64,000 nt of DNA, taken from contig NZ_JAJNAY010000001.1 in the NCBI RefSeq assembly GCF_021010565.1, positions 1,654,001-1,718,000 of the forward strand. The letters run 5' to 3'. This document shows positions 28,501 through 36,016 of the stretch, piece after piece. A program made the translations under genes and the position numbers. Source of the DNA: Chryseobacterium turcicum. GTDB taxonomy: Bacteria > Bacteroidota > Bacteroidia > Flavobacteriales > Weeksellaceae. How positions within the stretch are numbered: position 1 is the stretch's first letter; the number at the start of each line of letters is the position of its first letter. A model generated the notes under the pieces. The model did not search any database and had not been told where the DNA came from. It was given only the letters and a program-made list of their open reading frames with translations.

Positions 28501-28675
28501 CAGCACCATAAGAAGATGCAACGGTAATTATCTGAACCTGGTTATTCGTAATATCCGGCTGTGCATCGATGGGAAGTTTGGTGGTTTCATAGACCCCAAA
28601 AAGAACGAGCCCAATTGTAAAAAGAGCGATAATGAGTTTATTCTTTACAGAAAACTCAATAATTTTATTTAACAT
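25529..28675 (-). CDS. Heavy-metal RND permease (CusA/CzcA type, HME family)
   Basis: A 1048-residue pump of the heavy-metal branch of RND. Diagnostic sequences are LPIDAQPDITNNQVQIIT at the N-terminus, GALDFGLIVDGAVIIVEA in TM4 (the metal-pump proton-relay pattern, differing from the drug-pump GIVVD) and the porter sequence FIPSLEEGDFAVEMRI. The closing TM block is ALFGVAVLNGIVLISEFNRL. The expected substrates are monovalent or divalent metal ions (Cu/Ag or Zn/Co/Cd/Ni); the sequence alone does not decide which. Confidence 0.92.
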   Translation of the reverse strand: MLNKIIEFSVKNKLIIALFTIGLVLFGVYETTKLPIDAQPDITNNQVQIITVASSYGAADIERLVTFPIEQATSNISGITEIRSFSRFGLSLVTVVFDDDTDVYWARQQVQERLQLVQQNIPEGIGKPELGPISSGLGEIFQYVVRAKKGYEHVYDETELRTIQDWVIRRQLLGTKGVADVSSFGGKLKQYEIAINPNQLQAFNININDVFDALEKNNQNTGGAYIEKKETVLFIRSEGLLGSSEDIGNIQVSNTKEGIPVHIKDVADVKIGFATRYGAMTFNDTGEVSGAIVLMLKGENANEVIGNIKQRLDKIQESLPEGVVVEPFLDRAKMVNNTISTVKTNLMEGALIVVFILVLFLGNFRAGLLVASVIPLAMLFAIIMMNIFGVGGNLMSLGALDFGLIVDGAVIIVEAVLHQLAHKKHFGKDNMLSKAEMDNQVSSSATKMVNSAVFGQIIILIVYLPIFTLQGIEGKMFKPMAQTVAFALVGAFILSLTYIPMMSSLVLSRKKKTKDNVSDKVMTKVEIGHQKLLIKALKFRKTIILTVIVLFAGAVFVLSRMGGEFIPSLEEGDFAVEMRILQGSNIEETKKTTTQAAKILLKQFPEVQKVVTKIGSAEIPTEPMPMDAGDMIIVLKPKKEWTSASSFPELSEKMSNALKVIPGLTTGFQFPVQMRFNELMTGARQDVVCKIYGEDLDSLATYAQKLGGIITTVSGAQDLYLEPVVGAPQVVIDYNRAELSRYNISVAEINRVINMAFAGQTAGSLYEGERKFDVVVRMDQEHKKDITSIQNLLVPTPNGEQIPLSQLAKVELKESPNQIQREDTKRRIVVGFNVRGRDVQTIVEELQQKVNKDLKLSAGYTISYGGAFENLNEAKSRLGIAVPISLVMIFLLLFFAFGSVKHSLLIYTAIPLSAIGGIYFLALRGMPFSISAGVGFIALFGVAVLNGIVLISEFNRLKKDGVNNLSRIVLMGTRIRLRPVLMTAFVASLGFLPMAISDGAGAEVQRPLATVVIGGLMLATLLTLFVLPILYVLFEGVSKKKKFQKAKS

Positions 28676-28757
28676 GAAAAAATTATTAATTGAATTAACA
28701 AGAAATCGACTGCTTTAAGAAAAACTTTAAAACATTGATATTTAAATTAAAAATCAA

Positions 28758-29120
28758 TTAACAAAAGCGTGGTGGCTGAAAAATACGGGAAAGATAAGAG
28801 CTGGAAAAGTCCTTTTCCTTATAAACAGTTGGTTTTTGAGAAATAATAATCTCTTTTATTTTTTCGAAGTGAAAAGTAGTGTCGGGAAGTTTTGCGTAAA
28901 CCATCAAAACAACAGGAGGATTAAAGAAGGGAAGCTCTTGGTCGGTCTCCCAGTCTGCATCCGGTTGATGATTATCGTAATGTTCAACGAGAAATTCAGT
29001 AACAGTTCCCGGGTATTCCATCAAATGTTCTATAAATAAAGGTACTTTCAACACTTCCGCTACATTGGTCGTTGCAAGTACATAAATCATCGAAAATATT
29101 ATGGAAAACCATCTCAACAT
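28758..29120 (-). CDS. Small hypothetical protein at the head of the metal efflux operon
   Basis: The product is unrecognised. It is 120 residues with an N-terminal hydrophobic stretch (WFSIIFSMIYVLATTNVAEV) and an acidic, histidine-bearing middle (LVEHYDNHQPDADWETDQELPFF) ending in PPRFC. The gene precedes the CusA-type permease by 82 nt on the same strand and probably belongs to the operon. A perfect -7 element TATCTTTG (29126-29133, minus strand) ends only 5 nt before the ATG, so the mRNA would be leaderless or nearly so. The His/Asp patch could bind metal, but that is inference. Confidence 0.6.
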   Translation of the reverse strand: MLRWFSIIFSMIYVLATTNVAEVLKVPLFIEHLMEYPGTVTEFLVEHYDNHQPDADWETDQELPFFNPPVVLMVYAKLPDTTFHFEKIKEIIISQKPTVYKEKDFSSSYLSRIFQPPRFC

Positions 29121-29335
29121 GGGCGCAAAGATAAATGTTTTTAGTTTTAATCAAATGATTCCATTGTTAAATTGCTTTTAATTTTAATGTCTAATTTTTA
29201 GATGGAAATCGACCTGTTTTGTTTTAAATGAAAGAGATCGCTTAATTATCCATTTAATTAAAATAGTATCATTAATTTCGTTAATACATTTGTAATTAAA
29301 CATCTGTTTGTTAAATTTCTTTTTAAAAATTATTA

Positions 29336-29356
29336 TTCTAAATTTCTTCTAAATTC
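29336..29356 (+). promoter_or_regulatory. Tandem-repeat regulator box before the two-component genes
   Basis: TTCTAAATTTC TTCTAAATTC is two direct half-sites at an 11-bp pitch, as bound by OmpR/PhoB-type response regulators. The same box recurs before five other transcription units up to 43.9 kb. A weak -7 (TAAATTAG) lies 13-14 nt downstream, close to the ATG at 29375. This suggests autoregulation. Confidence 0.65.
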
Positions 29357-29374
29357 AATATATAAATTAGCAAA

Positions 29375-30049
29375 ATGAAAATACTAATCATAGAAGACGA
29401 AAAAGAGCTGGCTCAAAGTGTTGCAGAATATTTATCTGAAGAGAATTATTTGTGCTCTTTTGCGACTAATTTTCGTGAGGCTATTGATAAAATTGAAAAT
29501 CACGAGTATGACTGTATTATTTTAGATATTATGCTTCCAGATGGAAACGGGCTTGAGATATTGCAAGAATTAAAAAAGCAAAATAAACAGGATGGAGTGA
29601 TTATTGTTTCTGCAAAAAATGCTGTAGACGACAGAGTAAATGGTTTGCAGCTGGGCGCTGATGATTATTTAACCAAACCTTTTCATTTGTCTGAATTGAT
29701 GGCGCGGGTATTTTCTATCATCCGAAGAAAGCAGTTTGAAAATTCTAATATCATTCAGCAAAACGAATTGCAAATCGACCTTTTATCAAAGACCATTACA
29801 GTCAATCGTGAAGTTGTTGTTTTAACCAAAAAAGAGTTTGATTTATTGATTTATTTTGTCGGAAACAAAAATAAGGTGATTTCTAAAAGTACTTTGGCAG
29901 AGCATCTATCGGGAGATTTTGCTGATATGCTCGATAATCATGATTTTGTTTACGCTCATGTGAAAAATTTAAAGAAAAAACTTTATGATGCAGGTTGTGA
30001 CCACTACCTGAAAACGGTGTACGGAACAGGATACAAATGGATAAATTAA
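29375..30049 (+). CDS. OmpR/PhoB-family response regulator
   Basis: A 224-residue regulator with an N-terminal receiver domain (acidic pair in IIEDEKEL, phospho-acceptor Asp in IILDIMLPDGNG near residue 51, switch lysine in YLTKPFH near 101). It has a C-terminal winged-helix DNA-binding domain (VVLTKKEFDLLIYF ... VYAHVKNLKKKL ... VYGTGYKW). It is followed after 3 nt by its histidine kinase. The tandem box at 29336 and its further copies are the likely DNA targets. It is expressed divergently from the metal pump operon, but no copy of the box was found in front of that operon. Confidence 0.93.
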   Translation: MKILIIEDEKELAQSVAEYLSEENYLCSFATNFREAIDKIENHEYDCIILDIMLPDGNGLEILQELKKQNKQDGVIIVSAKNAVDDRVNGLQLGADDYLTKPFHLSELMARVFSIIRRKQFENSNIIQQNELQIDLLSKTITVNREVVVLTKKEFDLLIYFVGNKNKVISKSTLAEHLSGDFADMLDNHDFVYAHVKNLKKKLYDAGCDHYLKTVYGTGYKWIN

Positions 30050-30052
30050 GCT

Positions 30053-31336
30053 ATGAAACCGCTATTAAGTAAAACCACAAAACCGTTTATTATCTATGTA
30101 TTAATCGTACTTACGATAAGCATTCCTGTTTATTATTTTGTAGTTGATTTTATTTGGCAGGAAGAATTAGACGAGCATAATACGATTGTGGCTGAGAAAA
30201 CTTCTTATGAATTTAATAGGAGTGATATCAGTCAGGAAGAAATTCAGCAAAATATAGCCTTATGGAATAAAATTCAGCCGGGAACAAATATTGAAAGAAT
30301 AAACTCAGACCAGATTAAACCGGATACGATTTTCACGGAAGAAAAATTTAAACCCTTTTCAGCAGATAAAAAAATAGAGCGTTACAGATGCCTGAAAAAG
30401 GTAATTTATATCAAAAATGTTCCCTATTTATTTACAATAGAAACCAATATTGAAGAAACCGAAGACACGGTAATGATTATCGGGCTTGTCACTGGTTTTT
30501 TCTTTATTATGATTGTTATTGGTCTTTTTATTTTGAACAGAAGACTATCTAAAACCATTTGGGGGCCCTTCCGAGATACTTTGGGAAAATTGAAAAAATT
30601 CAATCTGAACACTAACAATCAAATCAGTTTTTATAAGACTGATACTATCGAATTTGAAGAGCTGAACGAATCGTTGCGCAAATTAATCGACCATAGTGTT
30701 TATGTTTTTAAAGGACAAAAAGAATTTACAGAAAATGCTTCGCACGAGTTACAAACTCCACTTGCCATTATAAAGAACAAGCTGGATATTTTACTGCAAA
30801 GTAAAGATTTAACGGATGAGCATTATGTAATCATCGAAGAGATTAATATTGCATTAAGTAGAAGTTCAAGAATTAATAAAAACCTTCTCTTATTGGCGAA
30901 AATTGAAAACAGCCAATTTGATATCATAGAAATGGACATTAATGAACTAATCAATCATTCTCTCGGAAATCTGGAAGAACATATCCATCAAAAAAGCATT
31001 GTTTTTTCGTCTGAAATGGATGAAAATGTTAGATCTCAAGGAAATATATCTCTTACAGAGATTTTAATTAATAATCTTTTAATCAATGCAATAAGACATA
31101 CAAGTCAAGGTGGAATGATGAATGTTGAGTTAGCATCTGGATATTTTACCGTATCTAATTCCGGAACAGAAAGCCTCAATCCTGAGTTAATATTCACAAG
31201 ATTTAAAAGGTTTTCAAACGATAATAGTGGAAGCGGTCTTGGTCTCGCTATTATAAAGGAAATTTGCAGGTTTCAGAATTGGGAAATCAGTTATGATTTT
31301 AAAAATAACCTTCACATTTTTTCTGTGAAATTTTAA
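30053..31336 (+). CDS. Sensor histidine kinase
   Basis: A 427-residue inner-membrane kinase. TM1 is at about residues 12-32 (FIIYVLIVLTISIPVYYFV), a periplasmic sensor of about 110 residues follows, and TM2 is at about 140-162 (VMIIGLVTGFFFIMIVIGLF). The dimerisation/H-box is ASHELQTPLAI near residue 232, then the N-box LLINAIRHT and the ATP-lid SGSGLGLAII. The expected partner is the upstream regulator. The sensor domain is acidic/polar and gives no clear hint of the signal. The set of genes carrying the shared box points to cationic peptides or envelope damage, by inference. Confidence 0.92.
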   Translation: MKPLLSKTTKPFIIYVLIVLTISIPVYYFVVDFIWQEELDEHNTIVAEKTSYEFNRSDISQEEIQQNIALWNKIQPGTNIERINSDQIKPDTIFTEEKFKPFSADKKIERYRCLKKVIYIKNVPYLFTIETNIEETEDTVMIIGLVTGFFFIMIVIGLFILNRRLSKTIWGPFRDTLGKLKKFNLNTNNQISFYKTDTIEFEELNESLRKLIDHSVYVFKGQKEFTENASHELQTPLAIIKNKLDILLQSKDLTDEHYVIIEEINIALSRSSRINKNLLLLAKIENSQFDIIEMDINELINHSLGNLEEHIHQKSIVFSSEMDENVRSQGNISLTEILINNLLINAIRHTSQGGMMNVELASGYFTVSNSGTESLNPELIFTRFKRFSNDNSGSGLGLAIIKEICRFQNWEISYDFKNNLHIFSVKF

Positions 31337-31446
31337 ACTTTTATTTTAAAGTTTCTTTGTAAACATAATGTTTTTTGTAGGGATTTAAAGTGACCGAATA
31401 TTAAATATTCTTTCGGAAAGGATGGGGGAATTATTTAAGGTTGATT

Positions 31447-31467
31447 GTCAATTTTTCTTCGAAATTG
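31447..31467 (+). promoter_or_regulatory. Degenerate upstream copy of the tandem box
   Basis: GTCAATTTTTC TTCGAAATTG matches the consensus at 17 of 21 positions and lies about 83 bp before the better copy at 31530, so the sulfatase gene may have two binding sites. No other feature was seen in the 254-bp gap. Confidence 0.4.
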
Positions 31468-31529
31468 GCCCAAATTTTTAGAATAAAATAAATTCCTATA
31501 TTTAAAAAAAAACAATCCAATTAGAAAAA

Positions 31530-31550
31530 TTCAAAATTTCTTCAAAATTG
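31530..31550 (+). promoter_or_regulatory. Tandem-repeat regulator box before the sulfatase-fold transferase
   Basis: TTCAAAATTTC TTCAAAATTG is the best copy of the box in the window. The -7-like TATTATTG ends at 31563, exactly 13 nt after the box, and the ATG follows at 31591. Confidence 0.7.
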
Positions 31551-31590
31551 AACTCTATTATTGCGGATTGTATTTTAATTTAAAATAACT

Positions 31591-33564
31591 ATGAAAATAT
31601 CGAATTCACTAAAGAAACCTTTCCAAGGACGGTTTTCAGCACTTTTCAGTACATTGAGTTTATATCTTTTACTCTCATTTCTGATAAGAGTAGTTCTTCT
31701 AATTTGGTCTTCAAAAGATGTAGATTTTAGCCTGTTTTACATCATTAGAGCATTTTTTACGGGATTTCTGTTTGATTTGGCGATAGGCTCATTATTCCTT
31801 TTTTTATATGGAATTTATCTTTTGATATTTCCAAAAAGATGGATTGGTTCTGTGTTTGACCGATGCTTTACTTACTTTTATTTAACCCTTATTTTCATCA
31901 TTATTTACTTCAGCCTTTTGGCGGAAATTCCTTTTTGGGACGAGTTTGGCGTAAGATTCAATTTCATTGCGGTAGATTATTTAATTTACACGTATGAGGT
32001 TGTTGAGAATATTAATCAGTCTTATCCTTTGCCGGTAATTGCTTTGGTTTTAGTGGGATTGATTGTTTCCACTATTTTCATTTTTAAGAAATGCAATATT
32101 TTTAAAAATACTTTTTCAGATAAAAGTCCGATTTCAAATCGTATTCAATATATACTTCCTTTTGTAATCATTGCTGTTGCTTTAGGATTTTTAATGAAAA
32201 ATAAACAAGCAGATTTTAGCAATAATTTGGTGGTGAATGAATTGGGGAAAAATGGAGCATTTTCATTTGTTTCAGCATTTAAATCTAATGAATTGGATTA
32301 TGAAACATTTTATCCAAAACTTTCAGATAAAGAAGCTTATTCTGTGGTGAAGAAAAGTCTTTTGCAGGAAAATCAAAATTATGTTTCGACTCAATTTGAT
32401 GATATTTCGAGAGCGACAAAAGGAAATCAAGTGGAGAATCCGAATATTATTGTGATTGCCATCGAAAGTTTCAGTGCCGACTTTTTAAGCACATTCGGAA
32501 ATAAAGATAACCTGACTCCGAATTATGAAAAATTAGCCAACGAGAGTGTATTCTTTACCAATTTGTATGCAACCGGAACCAGAACCGTTCGTGGTATGGA
32601 AGCGTTAACGTTATCCGTTCCTCCAACTCCCGGAAACAGTATTGTGAGAAGACCAAATAATGATAATTTATTTTCTGTTTCAACCATTGTAAAGTCTAAA
32701 AACTATCAGCCTTATTTCATTTATGGAGGTGACGGTTATTTTGATAATATGAATAATTTCTTTGGCGGACAAGGATTCGATATTGTCGACAGAGACCGAG
32801 GAAACCCTTTATCTGACAACATTAAAACACAAAGATTCAAGATAGAAGATAAAGAAGTGAGTTTTGAAAATGCGTGGGGAATTTGTGATGAAGATTTGTA
32901 CAAACAATCGATAAAATATGCTGATAAAAGCACCAAAGCAAACAAACCATTTTTTCAGTTTGTAATGACGACTTCCAATCACAAGCCTTATACTTTTCCT
33001 GCTGGTAAAATTGACCTTCCACAAGGCGAAAGAAATGGGGCAGTGAAATATACAGATTACGCTTTAGGAAAGTTTATCAACGATGCAAAATCAAAACCTT
33101 GGTTTAAAAACACCGTGTTTGTGATTGTTGCAGACCATTGCGCAAGCAGTGCCGGGAAATGGGAAATTAATATTGCAAAACATCATATTCCGGCAATTAT
33201 TTATAACTTAAAACAACAGCCTGAAAAAATTGAAAGATTGACTTCTCAGATTGATGTGATGCCAACATTATTTGGATATTTAGGATGGAATTACAATACC
33301 AGTTTGTACGGAAAAGACATTAACCAAACAAAAATCGGTGACGAAAGAGCTTTTATCGGAAATTACAGAACGTTGGGGATGCTGAAAGGAAATATTTTCA
33401 CCCAAATTGATGACCGAAAAAGAGTGAAACAATTTGTGGTTTCGGGAGCTGATAAGTCTTTATCAGAAGTGAAATCAAAGAATAATGAGCAGGTTGCTGA
33501 AACGATTTCGTATTATCAAACCGCAAGTGAAAGATTTAAAAATGGAAAAATGAAAGTACGTTAA
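31591..33564 (+). CDS. Membrane sulfatase-fold transferase (LtaS / EptA-like alkaline phosphatase superfamily)
   Basis: A 657-residue protein with five N-terminal TM helices (about residues 15-205) and a large periplasmic catalytic domain (about 285-560). Metal and catalytic residues are recognisable: Glu in VIAIESFSADF, the nucleophilic Thr in YATGTRTVRGMEA, His in MTTSNHKPY, and Asp-His in VIVADHCAS. The family moves phosphoglycerol or phosphoethanolamine from a phospholipid to a polymer or lipid A. This Gram-negative host should not make lipoteichoic acid, so lipid A or periplasmic-glycan decoration is more likely. The promoter box places it under the adjacent two-component system. Confidence 0.82.
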   Translation: MKISNSLKKPFQGRFSALFSTLSLYLLLSFLIRVVLLIWSSKDVDFSLFYIIRAFFTGFLFDLAIGSLFLFLYGIYLLIFPKRWIGSVFDRCFTYFYLTLIFIIIYFSLLAEIPFWDEFGVRFNFIAVDYLIYTYEVVENINQSYPLPVIALVLVGLIVSTIFIFKKCNIFKNTFSDKSPISNRIQYILPFVIIAVALGFLMKNKQADFSNNLVVNELGKNGAFSFVSAFKSNELDYETFYPKLSDKEAYSVVKKSLLQENQNYVSTQFDDISRATKGNQVENPNIIVIAIESFSADFLSTFGNKDNLTPNYEKLANESVFFTNLYATGTRTVRGMEALTLSVPPTPGNSIVRRPNNDNLFSVSTIVKSKNYQPYFIYGGDGYFDNMNNFFGGQGFDIVDRDRGNPLSDNIKTQRFKIEDKEVSFENAWGICDEDLYKQSIKYADKSTKANKPFFQFVMTTSNHKPYTFPAGKIDLPQGERNGAVKYTDYALGKFINDAKSKPWFKNTVFVIVADHCASSAGKWEINIAKHHIPAIIYNLKQQPEKIERLTSQIDVMPTLFGYLGWNYNTSLYGKDINQTKIGDERAFIGNYRTLGMLKGNIFTQIDDRKRVKQFVVSGADKSLSEVKSKNNEQVAETISYYQTASERFKNGKMKVR

Positions 33565-33595
33565 TCCAAGTATAAATCATTTAAACAAAACATAT

Positions 33596-33621
33596 AAAGA
33601 TTGATATTAGTATCAATCTTT
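33596..33621 (+). terminator. Terminator after the transferase gene
   Basis: AAAGATTGATA (33596-33606) pairs perfectly with TATCAATCTTT (33611-33621) across a TTAG loop and runs into a T-tract. It isolates the next promoter box at 33628. Confidence 0.85.
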
Positions 33622-33627
33622 TTTTTA

Positions 33628-33648
33628 TTCAAAATTTCCACAAAATTG
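33628..33648 (+). promoter_or_regulatory. Tandem-repeat regulator box before the TolC-adaptor-RND operon
   Basis: TTCAAAATTTC CACAAAATTG. The -7-like CATATTTA ends 13 nt after it and the first ATG is at 33680. Confidence 0.65.
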
Positions 33649-33679
33649 GGTCTCATATTTACCTAATAATTGGTAGAAT

Positions 33680-34945
33680 ATGAATACTTTACAGACATAT
33701 TTCGCTCGTGTTTTTTTGATGTTGATAGTTTCAATGAGTTGTTTAAAACTTGATGCGCAATCAAAAAATACACTGCCTTATTTCCTTGCGACGGCGGAAA
33801 CCAATAGTCCTGTTTTAAATGATTACAACAATCAGATTATTTCTAATCGAATTGACAGTTTAAAATTAAAGGCAACGTATGGTTTTATCTTTACCGGAGA
33901 AGGAAATGTAGCATACTCACCGAATATAAAAGGTTGGGGATACGATAATGCACTCACAAACGGACAATCGCTTTTTGCAGGCGTTCGGGTTGCCAAAGAA
34001 TTCATTAGTCGTAATAATTTGAATACCCGACTTGACGGAGTTAATGCAAGTATTGCCCAAGTTTTAGCACAGAAAAATATCAGTCTTCAGACACTAAAAA
34101 AACAAATTACTGACCAATATATTGCCACGTATGCGAGTCAGCAACAATATAATTTAAGTAAAGAAATCATTCATTTGCTGAATCAGGAAGATATTGTATT
34201 GAAAAAACTGACACAAGCTTCAGTTTTCAAACAGACAGATTATCTGACTTTTAAAGTGACGCTTCAACAAAATGAGCTGACTCTCGAACAGCAAAAAGCC
34301 GATTGGCAGAACAATTATTCGTTACTAAAATATGTTTCAGGAATTGTTGATGACACTTTCGAACCTCTTGATTCTCCTTCTTTTAATGAAACCTTAAATC
34401 CTGTTTCCTTTGAACAAAGTATCTACGAAAATGCCTTTAAAGCCGATAGTTTAAAGCTTTCAAACGACGCTAAAATCATTCAGTACAATTATAAACCGAA
34501 GATTACGGCTTTTTCGGATAGCGGTTATCAGTCTTCGTTTACCAGTACGCCGTATAAAAATTTCGGTTTGAGCGTCGGAGTCGGAGTTAGCATTCCGATT
34601 TATGATGGGCATCAGAAAAAAATGTTGCTGCAACAGAATCAATTATTATTGCAAACCCGACAAAAGTATCTTGAGCAGACTCAAAGGCAATATCAACAGC
34701 AGATTTTTCAGATTAGCAATCAGCTAGAGCAGTATCATCAATTGATAAATACCGCAAATCAGCAAATTACTTATGCTAAAACCTTGGTTGATGCCAATGC
34801 CAAACAACTTCCGACAGGCGATGTGAGGATGGTCGATTTTATTTTATCCATCAACAATTTATTGAGTTTAAAAGGAAATATCATTCAGTACAACACGACA
34901 TTATTCAATCTGAAAAACCAGTTGCAATATCTAATTATTCAATAA
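33680..34945 (+). CDS. TolC-family outer membrane efflux protein
   Basis: A 421-residue outer-membrane factor with signal peptide (LMLIVSMSCLKLDAQ). It contains the usual duplicated helix pairs and beta segments (FGLSVGVGVSIPIYDGHQKKM) and Gln-rich coiled helices. It is the first of three genes (channel, adaptor, permease), spaced by 2 and 4 nt, under a tandem-repeat box. The substrate is unknown; co-regulation with an envelope-modifying enzyme suggests lipid, peptide or drug export. Confidence 0.88.
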   Translation: MNTLQTYFARVFLMLIVSMSCLKLDAQSKNTLPYFLATAETNSPVLNDYNNQIISNRIDSLKLKATYGFIFTGEGNVAYSPNIKGWGYDNALTNGQSLFAGVRVAKEFISRNNLNTRLDGVNASIAQVLAQKNISLQTLKKQITDQYIATYASQQQYNLSKEIIHLLNQEDIVLKKLTQASVFKQTDYLTFKVTLQQNELTLEQQKADWQNNYSLLKYVSGIVDDTFEPLDSPSFNETLNPVSFEQSIYENAFKADSLKLSNDAKIIQYNYKPKITAFSDSGYQSSFTSTPYKNFGLSVGVGVSIPIYDGHQKKMLLQQNQLLLQTRQKYLEQTQRQYQQQIFQISNQLEQYHQLINTANQQITYAKTLVDANAKQLPTGDVRMVDFILSINNLLSLKGNIIQYNTTLFNLKNQLQYLIIQ

Positions 34946-34947
34946 TT

Positions 34948-36012
34948 ATGAAGACTATTAATAATAGGGTTTGGGCAGCTAATCCGCCCTCCGCTCCCAA
35001 TCTTTTTTATTTTTTTGAGAAAAATAAAAAAGGATTTCCGCTCAGGTCGGGCTGCAAGATTCGACCTTTTAATCCTGATTTCTGTTTTAATTTTAAAAAT
35101 GGAGTTGCTATTCTTTTATTCAGTTTTTTAATGATAAGCTGCAGTAAAACTACAGAATCTGCACCCGAGATTGTGACCAATGCGAAACCAAAAACATTAG
35201 TCATAGTCGCTTATCCGTCAGATACAGTCCAATTAAATAATACAATTACACTCAATGCAACGGCAACTTATTTACTTAAATCTGATGTAAAAGCCAATTC
35301 TACAGGCTACATCACCAAAATGACCATCAAGTTAGCAGACCGTGTCGGAAAAGGAAGTCTACTTTTCGGATTACAGACCAAAGAAGCGAGAGCATTGGGA
35401 AATACCATCAATAAACTGGATAAATCTTTTCGTTTCAACGGAACGACGACGGTAACGAGCCCTGCAACAGGCTACGTTGCCATGCTGAATCATCAAATCG
35501 GAGATTATGTACAAGACGGAGAAGTTTTGGCAACCATTACCGACGCGAGCAGTTTTGGTTTCGTGGTTGATGTGCCTTATGAATACCTTCAAATCATCAA
35601 AAATAAAGGCTCTTTACCGATTACTTTGCCAGATAATACAGTTTTACAGGGGAAAATTGCCAAAGTAATGCCTTCTGTTGATGCGGTTTCTCAAACCGTA
35701 AAAGTGCTTTTGCAAGTTCCCAATAATAATATTCCTGAGAATTTAATTGGGACCATTAGCTTTTCTAAAACTTCCGCTTATGGACTTTCTGTTCCTAAAA
35801 TGGCGGTTGTAAGTGATGAAACACAGTCTTCTTTTTGGGTAATGAAATTAATTAATGATACGACTGCTGTAAAAACTGATATTACAAAAGGTGTGGAAAC
35901 AGATAAATATATTCAGATAAAATCAGGAAATCTGACGACGAAAGACAGAGTGATTATCTCTGGAAATTTTGGATTGAGTGATACGGCAACGGTAAAAATA
36001 CAAAAACCTTAG
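34948..36012 (+). CDS. RND periplasmic adaptor with an N-terminal insertion
   Basis: A 354-residue adaptor lipoprotein whose recognisable signal segment (GVAILLFSFLMISCSK) begins only about 51 residues in. The preceding residues (such as NPPSAPNLFYFFEKNK and FPLRSGC) are encoded by a palindromic element at 34968-35066. The rest is normal for the family: barrel-sandwich halves NSTGYITKMTIKLADRVGKG and SPATGYVAMLNHQIGDYV, then beta domains. No in-frame start codon lies between the element and the signal core. The long n-region must therefore be translated unless an upstream or non-standard start is used, and export efficiency may be altered. Confidence 0.85.
   Translation: MKTINNRVWAANPPSAPNLFYFFEKNKKGFPLRSGCKIRPFNPDFCFNFKNGVAILLFSFLMISCSKTTESAPEIVTNAKPKTLVIVAYPSDTVQLNNTITLNATATYLLKSDVKANSTGYITKMTIKLADRVGKGSLLFGLQTKEARALGNTINKLDKSFRFNGTTTVTSPATGYVAMLNHQIGDYVQDGEVLATITDASSFGFVVDVPYEYLQIIKNKGSLPITLPDNTVLQGKIAKVMPSVDAVSQTVKVLLQVPNNNIPENLIGTISFSKTSAYGLSVPKMAVVSDETQSSFWVMKLINDTTAVKTDITKGVETDKYIQIKSGNLTTKDRVIISGNFGLSDTATVKIQKP
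34968..35066. repeat. 99-bp palindromic element inserted within the adaptor gene
   Basis: The centre is an almost perfect hairpin (AATCTTTTTTATTTTT with AAAAATAAAAAAGGATT around TTGAG). The outer parts are also roughly complementary (GGGCAGC...CCGCTC against GAGCGG...GGGCTGC). With these boundaries it is 99 bp, exactly 33 codons, and stays open in the adaptor frame. Its composition (CCGCCCTCCGCTCCC) is more GC-rich than its surroundings. It is interpreted as a small mobile repeat. Confidence 0.65.
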
Positions 36013-36016
36013 CTTT

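Noticed and set aside
28676..29335. The metal efflux operon as a member of the tandem-box regulon because it is divergent from the two-component genes
   Set aside because: No copy of the box was found reading towards the metal operon; it has its own -7 element at 29126-29133.
31591..33564. Lipoteichoic acid synthase in the strict sense
   Set aside because: The host appears Gram-negative (outer-membrane receptors, RND tripartite pumps), so the LtaS-like fold is better read as a general phosphoglycol or phosphoethanolamine transferase.
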